Origin: Jatrophihabitans sp.
GTDB lineage: Bacteria > Actinomycetota > Actinomycetes > Mycobacteriales > Jatrophihabitantaceae
Assembly (NCBI GenBank): GCA_025963285.1
Contig: JAOPUX010000122.1
Location: forward strand, 1 to 42,318
Length of the DNA stretch: 42,318 bases
Direction: 5' to 3'
Made by a program: the position numbers and the translations under genes. A model generated the notes under the pieces. The model was not told the DNA's origin and made no database searches. It saw only the letters and a list, made by a program, of their open reading frames with translations. How positions within the stretch are numbered: the stretch's first letter is position 1; each line of letters begins with the position of its first letter. Of the stretch, positions 1 to 7,149 are shown one piece after another.

Positions 1-62
1 TCACCTCGGCGAGCGACCGCGACCACGTCACGCTTGAACTCCGGCGGATACCTCTTCGGCAT
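1..62 (-). CDS. IS3-type transposase OrfA, N-terminal part only (runs off the left edge)
   Basis: Read on the minus strand from an ATG at 62, the first 20 codons give MPKRYPPEFKRDVV followed by AVARRG. This is the usual start of the small HTH protein (OrfA) of actinobacterial IS3-family transposases, which binds the element ends and is joined to the DDE catalytic part by frameshifting. GGAAGG lies 9 bases before the ATG and serves as ribosome binding site. The rest of the element is outside the window, so completeness cannot be judged. The element has inserted into the HTH-like gene to its right. Confidence 0.8.
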   Translation of the reverse strand, partial: MPKRYPPEFKRDVVAVARRG

Positions 63-122
63 AACAACATCCTTCCCGAGGACCTTCGATCCTCGTAAGA
101 GATGTCAACCGAACCGACAGCA
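63..122 (-). mobile_element. Terminal segment of the IS3-type element
   Basis: This is the leader between the transposase start and the point where host coding sequence resumes. Read on the minus strand it begins TGCTGTCGGTTCGGTTGACA, starting with the TG dinucleotide usual for IS3-family ends. The exact outer base is uncertain by a few bases, because the other end and the target duplication are outside the window. Confidence 0.55.
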
Positions 123-279
123 GACCCCTCCAGCCCTGAACGGTGTTGTAGCTGGTCCCCGCTCGCGAAGTGAACTGGCGACTACTCAGGCCTGAATAAG
201 TCCAGAAGAGGGTCCACAAGCGATTGAACTGGCGGTGGAAGTCTTCGCTTGACCGCGCTAGGAGACCGCCGTTGACCAT
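123..279 (-). pseudogene. HTH-like accessory protein, truncated by the IS insertion
   Basis: From ATG 279 the frame reads MVNGGLLARSSEDF, then a stretch with FNRLWTLFW, then SSRQFTSRAGTSYNTVQGW. The last part looks like the start of a helix-turn-helix (a 'SRQFxxRAGxSYxTVxxW' pattern as in XRE-like repressors). The frame then enters the end of the IS element, so only about 52 native codons remain and the rest of the HTH is missing. AGGAGG at 284-289 stands 4 bases before the ATG; a GTG at 306 in the same frame is a less likely start. A 9-bp-arm palindrome lies just upstream. The protein family is not recognised with certainty, and the HTH reading rests on pattern only. Confidence 0.6.
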
Positions 280-306
280 CTGACCTCCTTGTCCGACGCG
301 CACCAC

Positions 307-327
307 GCCTCGGACAACGTCCGAGGC
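307..327. promoter_or_regulatory. Perfect 9-bp-arm palindrome, possible operator
   Basis: GCCTCGGAC at 307-315 and its exact complement at 319-327 are separated by AAC. It lies 28 bases upstream of the start of the truncated HTH-like gene (minus strand) and about 125 bases upstream of the small membrane protein gene (plus strand). It could be an autoregulatory operator or a hairpin; no T-run follows on either strand. Confidence 0.45.
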
Positions 328-452
328 AGTGTGACCCCCGTGCTACCGACATCTTAGGGATCGGACGCTCAGAACATTCGTCGTACAGAGCTCGGACAGA
401 TTGGCTTCGCCCACGAGCAGCGGCACGAGCCGTGAGATGAGCTGGAGCAGCA

Positions 453-656
453 ATGACCGTCCTGCAGACCGCTTTACACGACCTCGCCGGAGCGGCCGGC
501 TTGACTATCGTTCTCATCACTCTCCTGATCATCGTCTACTTGTATTCCCCGAACGAAGACCGCCGCATCCGCGCGGTCGAGGTTCTGCGGATGCTTCTTC
601 GAAGTCGGGGCCAAGACGACGGCTCGCATGACGATCCGACGAACGACGCCTCATGA
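453..656 (+). CDS. Small single-pass membrane protein, function unknown
   Basis: A 67-aa product. Residues about 14-31 (from AAGLTIV to LYS) are strongly hydrophobic and form one membrane helix. A basic patch with RRIRAVEVLRMLLRSR and a polar Asp/Asn-rich tail follow, so the C-terminus is probably cytoplasmic. GGAG lies 8 bases before ATG 453. Third-position GC is lower than in the chromosome genes to the right, in keeping with accessory DNA. I do not recognise a family. A chance ORF is possible, but the helix-plus-basic-patch layout and the ribosome site favour a real gene. Confidence 0.5.
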   Translation: MTVLQTALHDLAGAAGLTIVLITLLIIVYLYSPNEDRRIRAVEVLRMLLRSRGQDDGSHDDPTNDAS

Positions 657-850
657 GGTCGAAGGATCTGCGATCGAACGAATCCGATTGTCGATCCCTG
701 TGACCTGGGATGGTGTTTTTCGGGGTAGGCGAGCCCAGTCCGACCGCTGATTCGCTCGGGTCTCGGCTTCTCGGGCTATTCCGGAGGTAGGCAGACATCG
801 CGGCAGCGCCCGCGCTCCCGACGGCAATCGTGTGGGTGCAACCTGCCCGT

Positions 851-900
851 GTCAAGCCCAGCATTCGCTCCCGGTGCCGCCCCAGCCTCTTGGGCTTGAC
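851..900. repeat. 10-bp perfect inverted repeat with 30-bp spacer
   Basis: GTCAAGCCCA at 851-860 is matched exactly by TGGGCTTGAC at 891-900. The 30-base spacer is longer than in a normal terminator and no T-run follows. It lies inside the presumed mobile region about 200 bp from the tRNA fragment, so it may be a protein-binding site of the element. No function can be proven from sequence. Confidence 0.5.
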
Positions 901-990
901 CCGCGCAGAACGCATCCAAAGACGATCACCTATGGGAATCCGGCACAGGACTGAGGACGACCGCCATGTCGCCGCAGGTCAACCCGTGTT

Positions 991-1010
991 CGTGCCACAC
1001 GCGTGCCACA
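991..1010. repeat. Short direct repeat CGTGCCACA near the att site
   Basis: CGTGCCACA occurs at 991-999 and again at 1002-1010, an 11-base period or one helix turn. Repeats phased like this next to a tRNA att site are what integrase arm-type sites look like. The function is inferred from position only. Confidence 0.4.
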
Positions 1011-1100
1011 CCGGCCGGTGACTCACGGTCAAGTGAGGTGTTCACCGGTACCCGAGCGTGCCGGGGCTCCCGAATCACAAGGGCCGGCGAAACGCATCCG

Positions 1101-1145
1101 ACTTCCAAACTGATTGTGCGGGTTCGATCCCCGTCGCCCGCTCCA
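1101..1145 (+). other. 3' part of tRNA-Gly(TCC): attachment-site scar of an integrated element
   Basis: The piece starts in the anticodon loop (C-T-TCC-A-A at 1102-1108, anticodon TCC). It continues with the 3' anticodon strand ACTGA and a T arm at 1118-1134 (GCGGG, loop TTCGATC, CCCGT with one G-U pair). It ends with acceptor strand CGCCCGC, discriminator T and CCA (1143-1145). The acceptor strand demands a 5' GCGGGCG, the usual tRNA-Gly start, but no such sequence or D arm lies upstream. This is therefore not a working tRNA gene. Tyrosine integrases commonly use this part of tRNA genes, leaving an intact tRNA at one end of the element and such a copy at the other; the intact copy should lie left of the window. 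Confidence 0.8.
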
Positions 1146-1155
1146 CCAGGTAAGT

Positions 1156-1172
1156 CACGGCCATCGGCCGTG
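1156..1172 (+). terminator. Hairpin after the tRNA-Gly fragment
   Basis: CACGGCC (1156-1162) and GGCCGTG (1166-1172) pair perfectly around an ATC loop, 10 bases after the CCA end. It is probably the original terminator of the tRNA gene left behind by integration. Only a weak T-rich tail (CTTGCT) follows. Confidence 0.55.
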
Positions 1173-1294
1173 CTTGCTCACGAGATCGTCGTCAGCCAAT
1201 ACAGCAGGCAGCTCGGTCTGCGATCAGCGGCCAGGATCGGCCCTGCACTGCTGACTCCGGGTCGCGTCGGTGCCCGGGGCGCGCAGTGGGTGCG

Positions 1295-2227
1295 TCAGCT
1301 TGGCCTGTCGGTCGGACGGGTGGAGTTGGTTCGGTTTCTGTAGAGGGCCTGATCGGCGAGGGCGATGAGGTCGTGGCTGTCGTGATGGGGCTGCAACTGC
1401 GCGAGGCCGATGGACACCGATCCTTCGTTGGTTGCGTCTGCGAGGGCCCGATGGATTGCGTCCATTCTCTGCCTCGCGTGCACCGTATCGATGCCGGTGA
1501 GCACGCAGACGAACTCGTCTCCGCCGTATCGGAAGATGATGTCCTTGGGTCGCAGGCTCGCTCGTAGGGTGGCGGCGATGTGCAAGATCATGCGATCACC
1601 GGCTGCGTGGCCGTGGCGGTCGTTGATGGTTTTCAGGTTGTCGATGTCGATGAACATCACCGCGAGTGGCTCGCCGGTCTGTTTGGCTTGGACGATGCAG
1701 CGTTCCAGAATCCGCACCCCAGGAGCGCGTAGGTAGACGCCGGTGAGGCCGTCCTTGCTGGCATGTCTGCGGTCTTCGTCGGCATGCCCACGGGCCTCGG
1801 CTGAGCGGCGCCGGTCTGCTGAGGCGTGGTTGCGGTCATGCCGGGCGTTCGCGCGGTCCGTCGCAGCCGACGCCCTGTCTGCGCTGGCCCGTCGCCGGTC
1901 TGCTGCTGCGGCGCGGTGGTCCCCGATCTCATCACGGAGGGCGGCTGCCTGGTCTGCCTTCTCACTGGCAGCATCCCGTAGGTCGGCCGCCTCATCACTT
2001 CGCTCGCTGGCGGCGTCGCGCAGTTCTGCCGCTCGGTCATGCTCGTCATGGGCGCGGTTGCGGAGGTCCGCGAGATGGTGAGGGTCTGGCACAGCGAGCA
2101 CCTTGCTCAAACGACGTTCATCTGGATGGGAGTCAGCCATGCGTAGGACTTGCGGGCCGTACCCGTTCTCCCTGTGTTCGTGGCTTGGTGACAGCCCGGA
2201 TGCCCCGCACAGCATGACGTGGAGCAC
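1295..2227 (-). CDS. GGDEF-domain diguanylate cyclase with coiled-coil N-terminus
   Basis: A 310-aa soluble protein. Residues about 50-158 are a heptad-like run rich in Ala, Asp and Arg (repeats such as AADLRDAASEKADQ), a long coiled coil suited to dimerisation. The GGDEF domain follows, with DGLTG at 159-163, metal-binding D194 in FIDIDNLK, and the intact catalytic motif GGDEF at 235-239. RPKD at 226-229 is a complete RxxD inhibitory site, so product feedback is likely. The expected reaction is 2 GTP to cyclic di-GMP. No membrane segment or sensor domain is seen. GTG 2227 is preferred because AGGTGA lies 9 bases upstream; ATG 2140 would give 281 aa. It is the first recognisable chromosomal gene right of the tRNA scar and is transcribed towards it. 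Confidence 0.9.
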   Translation of the reverse strand: MLHVMLCGASGLSPSHEHRENGYGPQVLRMADSHPDERRLSKVLAVPDPHHLADLRNRAHDEHDRAAELRDAASERSDEAADLRDAASEKADQAAALRDEIGDHRAAAADRRRASADRASAATDRANARHDRNHASADRRRSAEARGHADEDRRHASKDGLTGVYLRAPGVRILERCIVQAKQTGEPLAVMFIDIDNLKTINDRHGHAAGDRMILHIAATLRASLRPKDIIFRYGGDEFVCVLTGIDTVHARQRMDAIHRALADATNEGSVSIGLAQLQPHHDSHDLIALADQALYRNRTNSTRPTDRPS

Positions 2228-2445
2228 ACATTCACTTCACCTGACTGGCGACATTACGCGGTCTCTTTAGGGAAGGGTCGCTCGTACAGCCACCAGCTGC
2301 GCCCGACAAGCCCCGCGATGGGCGCCCTTGGTGCTGAGTGATCGACTAGCTGCCCGCGGCGTGCCGGTGATTACGTGCGCTCGCCTGGGTACTTGGAGGC
2401 CGCCACGTCGTCGGCTTCGACAAAGTGGGGCCCGGAGGGACGCAC

Positions 2446-2877
2446 ATGTGCTGGGACGCGGTGCGCGGGTTTGTCACACATCCACGTGCGCCTGCCGCTG
2501 CACGCAGCTTCGCCATGGTCGAACTCGAGGGCGCGCTCGCTGCCGGTGCCGAGCGACAAGAACTGCTCGACGATGTCGCGCTCGTCGTCAGCGAGCTCTT
2601 GACGAACTCCCTCAACGCCGGTGCGACGCTTGCACTGGTCCGCCTCGACTGGCACCGGGACCTGCTTCGTCTTGCGGTAGTCGACGACGCGCCGGGCCTA
2701 CCGACGCCGCAGTGGCCTTCGGCAGACCAGACCCATGGTCGCGGCATCGGCATCATCAATGCCGTGTCGAGGGCTTGGGGCGCGGACCCGTTGCCGAACA
2801 GCGAGACCGGCAAGCAGGTCTGGGCGGACTTCCACGTCGCTACGAGCCTGACCGCCGCCCTACGCTGCACACGCTGA
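2446..2877 (+). CDS. RsbW/anti-sigma-type ATP-binding protein (HATPase_c)
   Basis: A 143-aa protein made almost entirely of one GHKL ATPase domain. The N box SELLTNSLNAGA lies at 49-60 (E50, N54), the G1 box DDAPG at 80-84 and the glycine loop HGRGIGI at 97-103. Stand-alone domains of this size in actinobacteria are serine kinases or anti-sigma factors that act on anti-anti-sigma proteins or sigma-B-like factors. No partner gene (STAS protein, sigma factor, PP2C phosphatase) is next to it, so its target is unknown. ATG 2446 is chosen because GGAGGG sits 6 bases upstream; a GTG at 2425 in frame would overlap that site. It is divergent from the GGDEF gene. Confidence 0.85.
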   Translation: MCWDAVRGFVTHPRAPAAARSFAMVELEGALAAGAERQELLDDVALVVSELLTNSLNAGATLALVRLDWHRDLLRLAVVDDAPGLPTPQWPSADQTHGRGIGIINAVSRAWGADPLPNSETGKQVWADFHVATSLTAALRCTR

Positions 2878-3193
2878 AGAGGTGAGGCTGACCTGAGCTT
2901 GGCGCCGGCCGGGGCAGATTCGTGGTTGCGACCACTCGGTGCCTGCAGGTGCCGTCCAGCTCCGCAAACCTTCAGGAGGTTGGCTGGCGCGGACCACCAT
3001 CGGCAGGAGTGTCGGGCACGATTCGGGGGCGCTCGACGTGGACGCTGCCGCGCACACCGGGCCGGCCCGCCGGAACGTCGCCGAAAATCCCTGAACGTAG
3101 CTGGGACGTAAGGAGTTCGTAGCCCATCTCCGGGGTCAGCCCGCAGTTGTCGTGGCATGGTGGTCGTGGGTGTCGGAGTGCGGAGGGGATGGC
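2878..3193. other. Intergenic stretch without a supported gene
   Basis: About 316 bp between the HATPase gene and the molybdopterin oxidoreductase gene. Short open frames on both strands have no coding bias. ACGTAAGG at 3106-3113 matches 7 of 8 bases of the TCGTAAGG box found in this region, but it has no -10 hexamer at the spacing seen there. No clear terminator was seen. Confidence 0.5.
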
Positions 3194-3907
3194 GTGGGTA
3201 CCGAGGACGCTCCGTCTGAGCCGTCTGCGTCTGATCGTGCGGGCGCACCGGTCGGCCGCCGCACCATCCTGGGGCTGGTGGGGCTCGGCGCCGCAGGAGT
3301 TGTAGGCGGCAGCCGGGTTCAGGATCTGCTGGGTAGGTGGCTCGGCCCGCTGGAGGCCAACGACCCCACCGGACTGCTAGCGCTCTTCCCCCTCGGTGAC
3401 ACCTTCCGGTTCTATTCGGTCACCGGCTCAGTGCGGACGGAGACGGCCGCGACGTATCGGCTCTCAGTGTCGGGTGAGGTGGCGCATGCCGCTACCTACA
3501 CGCTGGCCGACCTGCAGACCATGCCGCAGACGCACTTCGTGAAGGAGTTCCAGTGCGTCACGGGCTGGCGGGTGCCTGACGTGCAGTGGGGCGGTGTACA
3601 GCTGTCCGAGCTCATCACCCGTGCCCGGACGTCGACCCGCGCGAAGGCCGTGCGGTTCCGGTCCTTCGACGGCACGTATACCGAGAGCCTGACGATGGCC
3701 GAGGCGATGCGCTCCGATGTAATCGTGGCGCTCCAGATGCTCGGCAAGCCGGTGACCCACGACCACGGCGGGCCGGTGCGGATGTACTGCGCGTCGATGT
3801 ACGGCTACAAGAGCACGAAGTGGCTCTCGGCGATCGAACTCACCGACACCGAGATCCCCGGCTACTGGGAGACCCGCGGTTACGACATCAACGGTTCTAT
3901 CGGCTAG
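3194..3907 (+). CDS. Molybdopterin-dependent oxidoreductase, sulfite-oxidase fold (MsrP/YedY-like)
   Basis: A 237-aa single-domain enzyme. Residues 21-40 (GRRTILGLVG then a Gly/Ala-rich helix) form a twin-arginine-type signal or anchor, so the catalytic part is probably outside the membrane. The cofactor-binding region has FQCVTGW with C121 as the expected molybdenum ligand, then HGGPVR (191-196) and YKSTKW (205-210), all typical of the sulfite-oxidase superfamily. The true substrate is unknown; relatives reduce methionine sulfoxide or other S- and N-oxides or oxidise sulfite. GTG 3194 is chosen because GGAGGGG at 3182-3188 precedes it by 5 bases. The cytochrome b gene follows after 12 bases and is the likely electron partner. 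Confidence 0.88.
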   Translation: MGTEDAPSEPSASDRAGAPVGRRTILGLVGLGAAGVVGGSRVQDLLGRWLGPLEANDPTGLLALFPLGDTFRFYSVTGSVRTETAATYRLSVSGEVAHAATYTLADLQTMPQTHFVKEFQCVTGWRVPDVQWGGVQLSELITRARTSTRAKAVRFRSFDGTYTESLTMAEAMRSDVIVALQMLGKPVTHDHGGPVRMYCASMYGYKSTKWLSAIELTDTEIPGYWETRGYDINGSIG

Positions 3908-3919
3908 TAGGCAGAGACC

Positions 3920-4555
3920 GTGACCCCCCTCGCGCCGCCTGCCGGCTCCGTGCACCGATTCAGCGCCTCCGTACGTGCGGTGCACTGGGCCACGACCGTG
4001 TTGATGCTGGTCTGCATGCTCACCGCCGCCGTCCTCTACAACGGCTCGCTCGCGCTCGCGGTGGGGCACCGCCGGGATATTGAACTCATCCACGTCTACT
4101 GCGGCTTCGGCCTGCCGGTGCCGATGTTCGTAGGCCTGGTCTCCCGCGCCTACCGCCTCGACCTCGGCCGGCTCAACCGATTCACCAGAGCCGACTGGCA
4201 GTGGCTTCGCTCCCGAACCAGACGGGACGGGACGATCAAGGTCGGCAAGTTCAACGCTGGCCAGAAGCTGAACGCCGCCCTCACCGCAGGTTCGATCCTC
4301 GTGCTCCTAGGCACCGGGCTACTCATGTACTTCCCGGATTGGGTTCGGGTGTCCTGGCGCTCCGGCGCCACGTTCCTCCATGACTGGTTTGCCCTCGGCG
4401 TCGGGCTGCTCGTGCTCGGGCACATCAACTATGCCCGCAAGGACGCCGAGGCCCGACGCGGCATGCGTGCCGGGGTGGTCTCAGTGGCCTGGGCGCGTGG
4501 CGAGCACGAGGCGTGGGCCGAGGAACTGGGCGTGTCCTCGTCTGACCAGGACTAG
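3920..4555 (+). CDS. Membrane cytochrome b (b561/formate dehydrogenase gamma type)
   Basis: A 211-aa membrane protein with four helices. Histidines placed in the helices (H22 in VHW, H58 in ELIH, H154 in FLHDW, H168 in LGHINY) fit two b-type hemes. The loop with GKFNAGQK (109-116) before helix 3 is typical of formate dehydrogenase gamma and related quinol-oxidising cytochromes. It would pass electrons between the quinone pool and the molybdopterin enzyme encoded 12 bases upstream, as MsrQ does for MsrP. GTG 3920 has only a weak ribosome site, suggesting coupling to the upstream gene. It ends convergently 8 bases from the GT-C gene. Confidence 0.87.
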   Translation: MTPLAPPAGSVHRFSASVRAVHWATTVLMLVCMLTAAVLYNGSLALAVGHRRDIELIHVYCGFGLPVPMFVGLVSRAYRLDLGRLNRFTRADWQWLRSRTRRDGTIKVGKFNAGQKLNAALTAGSILVLLGTGLLMYFPDWVRVSWRSGATFLHDWFALGVGLLVLGHINYARKDAEARRGMRAGVVSVAWARGEHEAWAEELGVSSSDQD

Positions 4556-4563
4556 GTCGTCGG

Positions 4564-5916
4564 TCAGGAGTTCACTGGCATCCGGGGTGACAGGACTGGG
4601 CCACGGCCCACCAGTGCTGGCAGCTGCCGTCGATGCCGCACGAGCAGCGCGGTGAGGGTCAGCCCGCCGGCGATCGCGAAGATTGCCGGGTCCGATGGGG
4701 TGCCGTGGCTGAGGTAGACGAACGACGACGCGAACGCCACCGGAAGCCACTCGATCCGCCGGGACATAGCGATCAGGGCGACAAGCAGTGCCGCGTACCA
4801 GCCGTAGCGTGGGGTGGCGACCAGTAGAGCCAGCCCGAGCACCACCACGGCGGTGTTCTCCGGAGCGGACGGCTCGGTGCGGCGCCAGGCCCAGACGCCG
4901 CCTGCGGCCACGATCAGCACACCGATGGCGGTGTCGATCGGATGCGGGAAGACCGCGCCGAGCAGCAGTAGATGGTTGCCCGTCGAGTAACCCTCCTCGT
5001 GCAGGTACCCGGGCAGGTAGCCGATCACGCTCGATCCGACGGCCGCGACATGCGGCACATAGGTCAGGGCGACGAAGCCGAGCGAGGAGGCGAGCACCAG
5101 CCAGGGCCGGCGCCGCAGCAGTGAGGCCAGCAGGAGGCCCGGGTAGAGCTTCGTGGCAATCGCCGCGCCGATGAGAACGCCGGCACGACCGAGGCGGTCG
5201 GCGGCATACGCTCGCAGCCCGAGCACCACGAGGAGCACGGCCAGCCAGTCGATGTGCGCGTTGTTGCCGAACTCGTAGACCACTACTGGACACCACGCCC
5301 AGAGGGCCACGGTCCACACCGGATCGCCGCGTCCGAGTGCACGGTGTGCAAGCAGCAGGCCGATCAGACAACTCCCCAGGGCGGCGGCGATCTGGAAGGG
5401 CAGCTGCACGCCGTGGCCGCCGAAGGAGAGCAGCCGCACCGCGGTGAATGCCGCCTCGGCGACCGGGGGGTAGATCGTGTGGACGGTGGGTCGGTTGATG
5501 GCCACGCAGGAGCCGGGGATCCGGTACGTGCACGGCCCGTCGGTGCCGAAGATCGGTGCGGCGCGCAGCGACGACAACGAAGGTGATGCCGGGGGGTAGC
5601 GGTACGGATCGGTGCCGGAGAGTTGCACCTTCCCGTCCCAGATGTAGCGGAAGTCGTCGTCGGACGTCTGAGGCGAGTGACTCAGGGCGACGAGCTGGAG
5701 GACCGCACCGCCGAGCAGGATGGCTACCGCCAGGTGACGCGGCGCTAGCCCCGTCCAGCGCAGCGCAGCCACGGCCACGAGGAAGGCGATCGTGGTAGTG
5801 GTCTCGAGCCACAGGTGGCCGTTGCGCCCGGAGTCGACGTGGAGGTAGGACGCGAACAGGACGGCCTCGGCGAGAAGTGCCGCGGCAGCGACCACCCGTG
5901 AGGCTCGGACCTGCAT
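4564..5916 (-). CDS. GT-C-fold membrane glycosyltransferase (GT87/DUF2029-like mannosyltransferase)
   Basis: A 450-aa polytopic protein with about ten to twelve membrane helices. The first large outer loop has SDDDFRYIWDG (85-95) followed by GTDPYRYPP, the acidic motif and downstream tyrosine/proline pattern of polyprenyl-phosphate-sugar-dependent transferases. Actinobacterial relatives add mannose from polyprenyl-phosphate-mannose to lipoglycans. Sugar and acceptor here are inferred, not shown. The 102-bp region between this gene and the fused molybdopterin enzyme carries a TCGTAAGG box 61-68 bases from ATG 5916. A CATGCT hexamer stands 6 bases before the ATG, which suggests a leaderless transcript. 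Confidence 0.82.
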   Translation of the reverse strand: MQVRASRVVAAAALLAEAVLFASYLHVDSGRNGHLWLETTTTIAFLVAVAALRWTGLAPRHLAVAILLGGAVLQLVALSHSPQTSDDDFRYIWDGKVQLSGTDPYRYPPASPSLSSLRAAPIFGTDGPCTYRIPGSCVAINRPTVHTIYPPVAEAAFTAVRLLSFGGHGVQLPFQIAAALGSCLIGLLLAHRALGRGDPVWTVALWAWCPVVVYEFGNNAHIDWLAVLLVVLGLRAYAADRLGRAGVLIGAAIATKLYPGLLLASLLRRRPWLVLASSLGFVALTYVPHVAAVGSSVIGYLPGYLHEEGYSTGNHLLLLGAVFPHPIDTAIGVLIVAAGGVWAWRRTEPSAPENTAVVVLGLALLVATPRYGWYAALLVALIAMSRRIEWLPVAFASSFVYLSHGTPSDPAIFAIAGGLTLTALLVRHRRQLPALVGRGPVLSPRMPVNS

Positions 5917-6018
5917 GCGCCGAGCATGTCAAAGTCCGCGGTGGAGATGAGCGGATCGGCGGCTGAGTTCCGCTCCTCGTAAGGGTTTCTAGGTCAGCTG
6001 TCCCCGACACTGAAGCTT
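5917..6018. promoter_or_regulatory. Divergent control region A with TCGTAAGG box
   Basis: 102 bp between the GT-C gene and the cytochrome b-molybdopterin fusion gene. TCGTAAGG lies at 5977-5984, at -42 to -35 from GTG 6019 and at -61 to -68 from ATG 5916. Towards the GT-C gene, CATGCT (5923-5928, minus strand) starts 48 bases beyond the box and ends 6 bases before the ATG. Towards the fusion gene, GACACT (6006-6011) stands 7 bases before the GTG. Region B (9459-9560) has the same length and the same geometry. Confidence 0.6.
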
Positions 6019-7149
6019 GTGAAGGTCCCACCGAAACCACCACTCTGGCCTACTTTCACGAGCCCGCTGCATTCCCCTGCGGTGGTGGCTCGGGTGGGTC
6101 GCGTCCTGGGCATCTGCTTCACCGTCTGCTTCATGACGGGCCTGCTGAGTCACTACCAGTACCAGCCGTGGACGTGGTTGCCCGAGCCGGCGCACCCGAT
6201 CTGGGGTTACCGCCTAACCCAGGGCCTGCACGTCACGACCGGTATCGCGACCATCCCCCTGTTGCTCGTCAAGCTGTGGGCGGTCTATCCGAAGCTCTTT
6301 GCGTGGCCACCGGCGAAGTCGCTGGCGGAGGGCGTCGAACGGTTGACGATCGCGGTCTTCGTCTCCGCGGCCCTGGTGGAGCTCTTCACCGGCTTCTTCA
6401 ACGTGCTCGACTGGTATCCCTGGCCGTGGGACTTCGTCATGGTCCACCGCTTCCTCGCCTACGTGGTCTTCGGCTCGCTGCTGCTGCACATCGCGGTGAA
6501 GCTGCCGATCATCAAGGAGGGGCTGGCGACCCCGCTCGGCACGCGGGCCAACGCTCAGCCGAGTGGCCTCAGCCGGCGCGGGCTGCTCGTGGCCTCGGCC
6601 GCAGGCACCGGCATAGTCGTGGTCACCACGGCCGGGCAGACCTTCTCGCCGCTACGGCCACTCGACGTGCTGGCTCCGCGGCGGGCCGACTCCGCACCCC
6701 AGCACGTTCCGATCAATAAGACGGCCGACCAGGCCGGGGTCCGCGGCATCGCCCTCAGCTCATCCTGGCGACTCACCGTGGTGGGGCCGCGCAGCTTCGA
6801 TCTCGACCTCGCTGCAGTCGAGGCACTAGCCCCTGTTCAACATCACCTACCTCTGGCGTGCGTGGAGGGCTGGAGCGTCTCCGCGCATTGGCAGGGACCC
6901 CTGCTGATCGATCTCGTCCGGCGCGCCGGAGGCGACGAGGGATCCCGCGTCCTGGTGACCTCGCTCGAGCAATACGGCTCGTACCGCACGTCCTACCTGG
7001 AGGGTCCGCAGGTGGCCAGTGCCATCCTCGCCACGCACCTGAACGGTGTGCGGCTGACGCTCGACCACGGCTATCCGCTCCGCCTGATCGCACCCGACCG
7101 TGCCGGCGTGCTGAACACCAAGTGGCTCACTGAGATCGAGGTGCTCTGA
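6019..7149 (+). CDS. Fused cytochrome b-molybdopterin oxidoreductase
   Basis: A 376-aa fusion. Residues 1-175 form a four-helix cytochrome b with membrane histidines H71, H143 and H157. SRRGLL (185-190) and a hydrophobic helix to about 205 form an internal twin-arginine-like anchor. Residues 230-376 are a sulfite-oxidase-fold domain with CVEGW (C281, the expected Mo ligand), DHGYPLR (349-355) and NTKW (366-369). It thus holds in one chain the two functions encoded separately at 3194-4555. The Mo domain is short, like its stand-alone cousin. GTG 6019 is preferred from the reading frame and the -10-like GACACT; no Shine-Dalgarno sequence is seen. The next gene starts on its stop codon. Confidence 0.85.
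   Translation: MKVPPKPPLWPTFTSPLHSPAVVARVGRVLGICFTVCFMTGLLSHYQYQPWTWLPEPAHPIWGYRLTQGLHVTTGIATIPLLLVKLWAVYPKLFAWPPAKSLAEGVERLTIAVFVSAALVELFTGFFNVLDWYPWPWDFVMVHRFLAYVVFGSLLLHIAVKLPIIKEGLATPLGTRANAQPSGLSRRGLLVASAAGTGIVVVTTAGQTFSPLRPLDVLAPRRADSAPQHVPINKTADQAGVRGIALSSSWRLTVVGPRSFDLDLAAVEALAPVQHHLPLACVEGWSVSAHWQGPLLIDLVRRAGGDEGSRVLVTSLEQYGSYRTSYLEGPQVASAILATHLNGVRLTLDHGYPLRLIAPDRAGVLNTKWLTEIEVL

Larger units (their letters stand above)
657..1294. other. Gene-poor stretch at the island boundary
   Basis: No convincing reading frame is present. The open frames here lack family motifs and mirror each other on both strands. The stretch holds a 10-bp inverted repeat (851-900), a short direct repeat (991-1010), the tRNA-Gly 3' fragment (1101-1145) and a hairpin (1156-1172), each listed separately. 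Confidence 0.6.

Noticed and set aside
88-99. CCTCGTAAGA inside the IS leader as a box copy
   Set aside because: It belongs to the mobile element and is only a partial match.
1081-1148. A functional tRNA-Gly gene
   Set aside because: The 5' acceptor strand and D arm are missing; only the 3' part is present.
3106-3113. ACGTAAGG as a further member of the TCGTAAGG box set
   Set aside because: It differs at one base and lacks a -10 hexamer at the shared spacing; one such 7-mer match is expected by chance.
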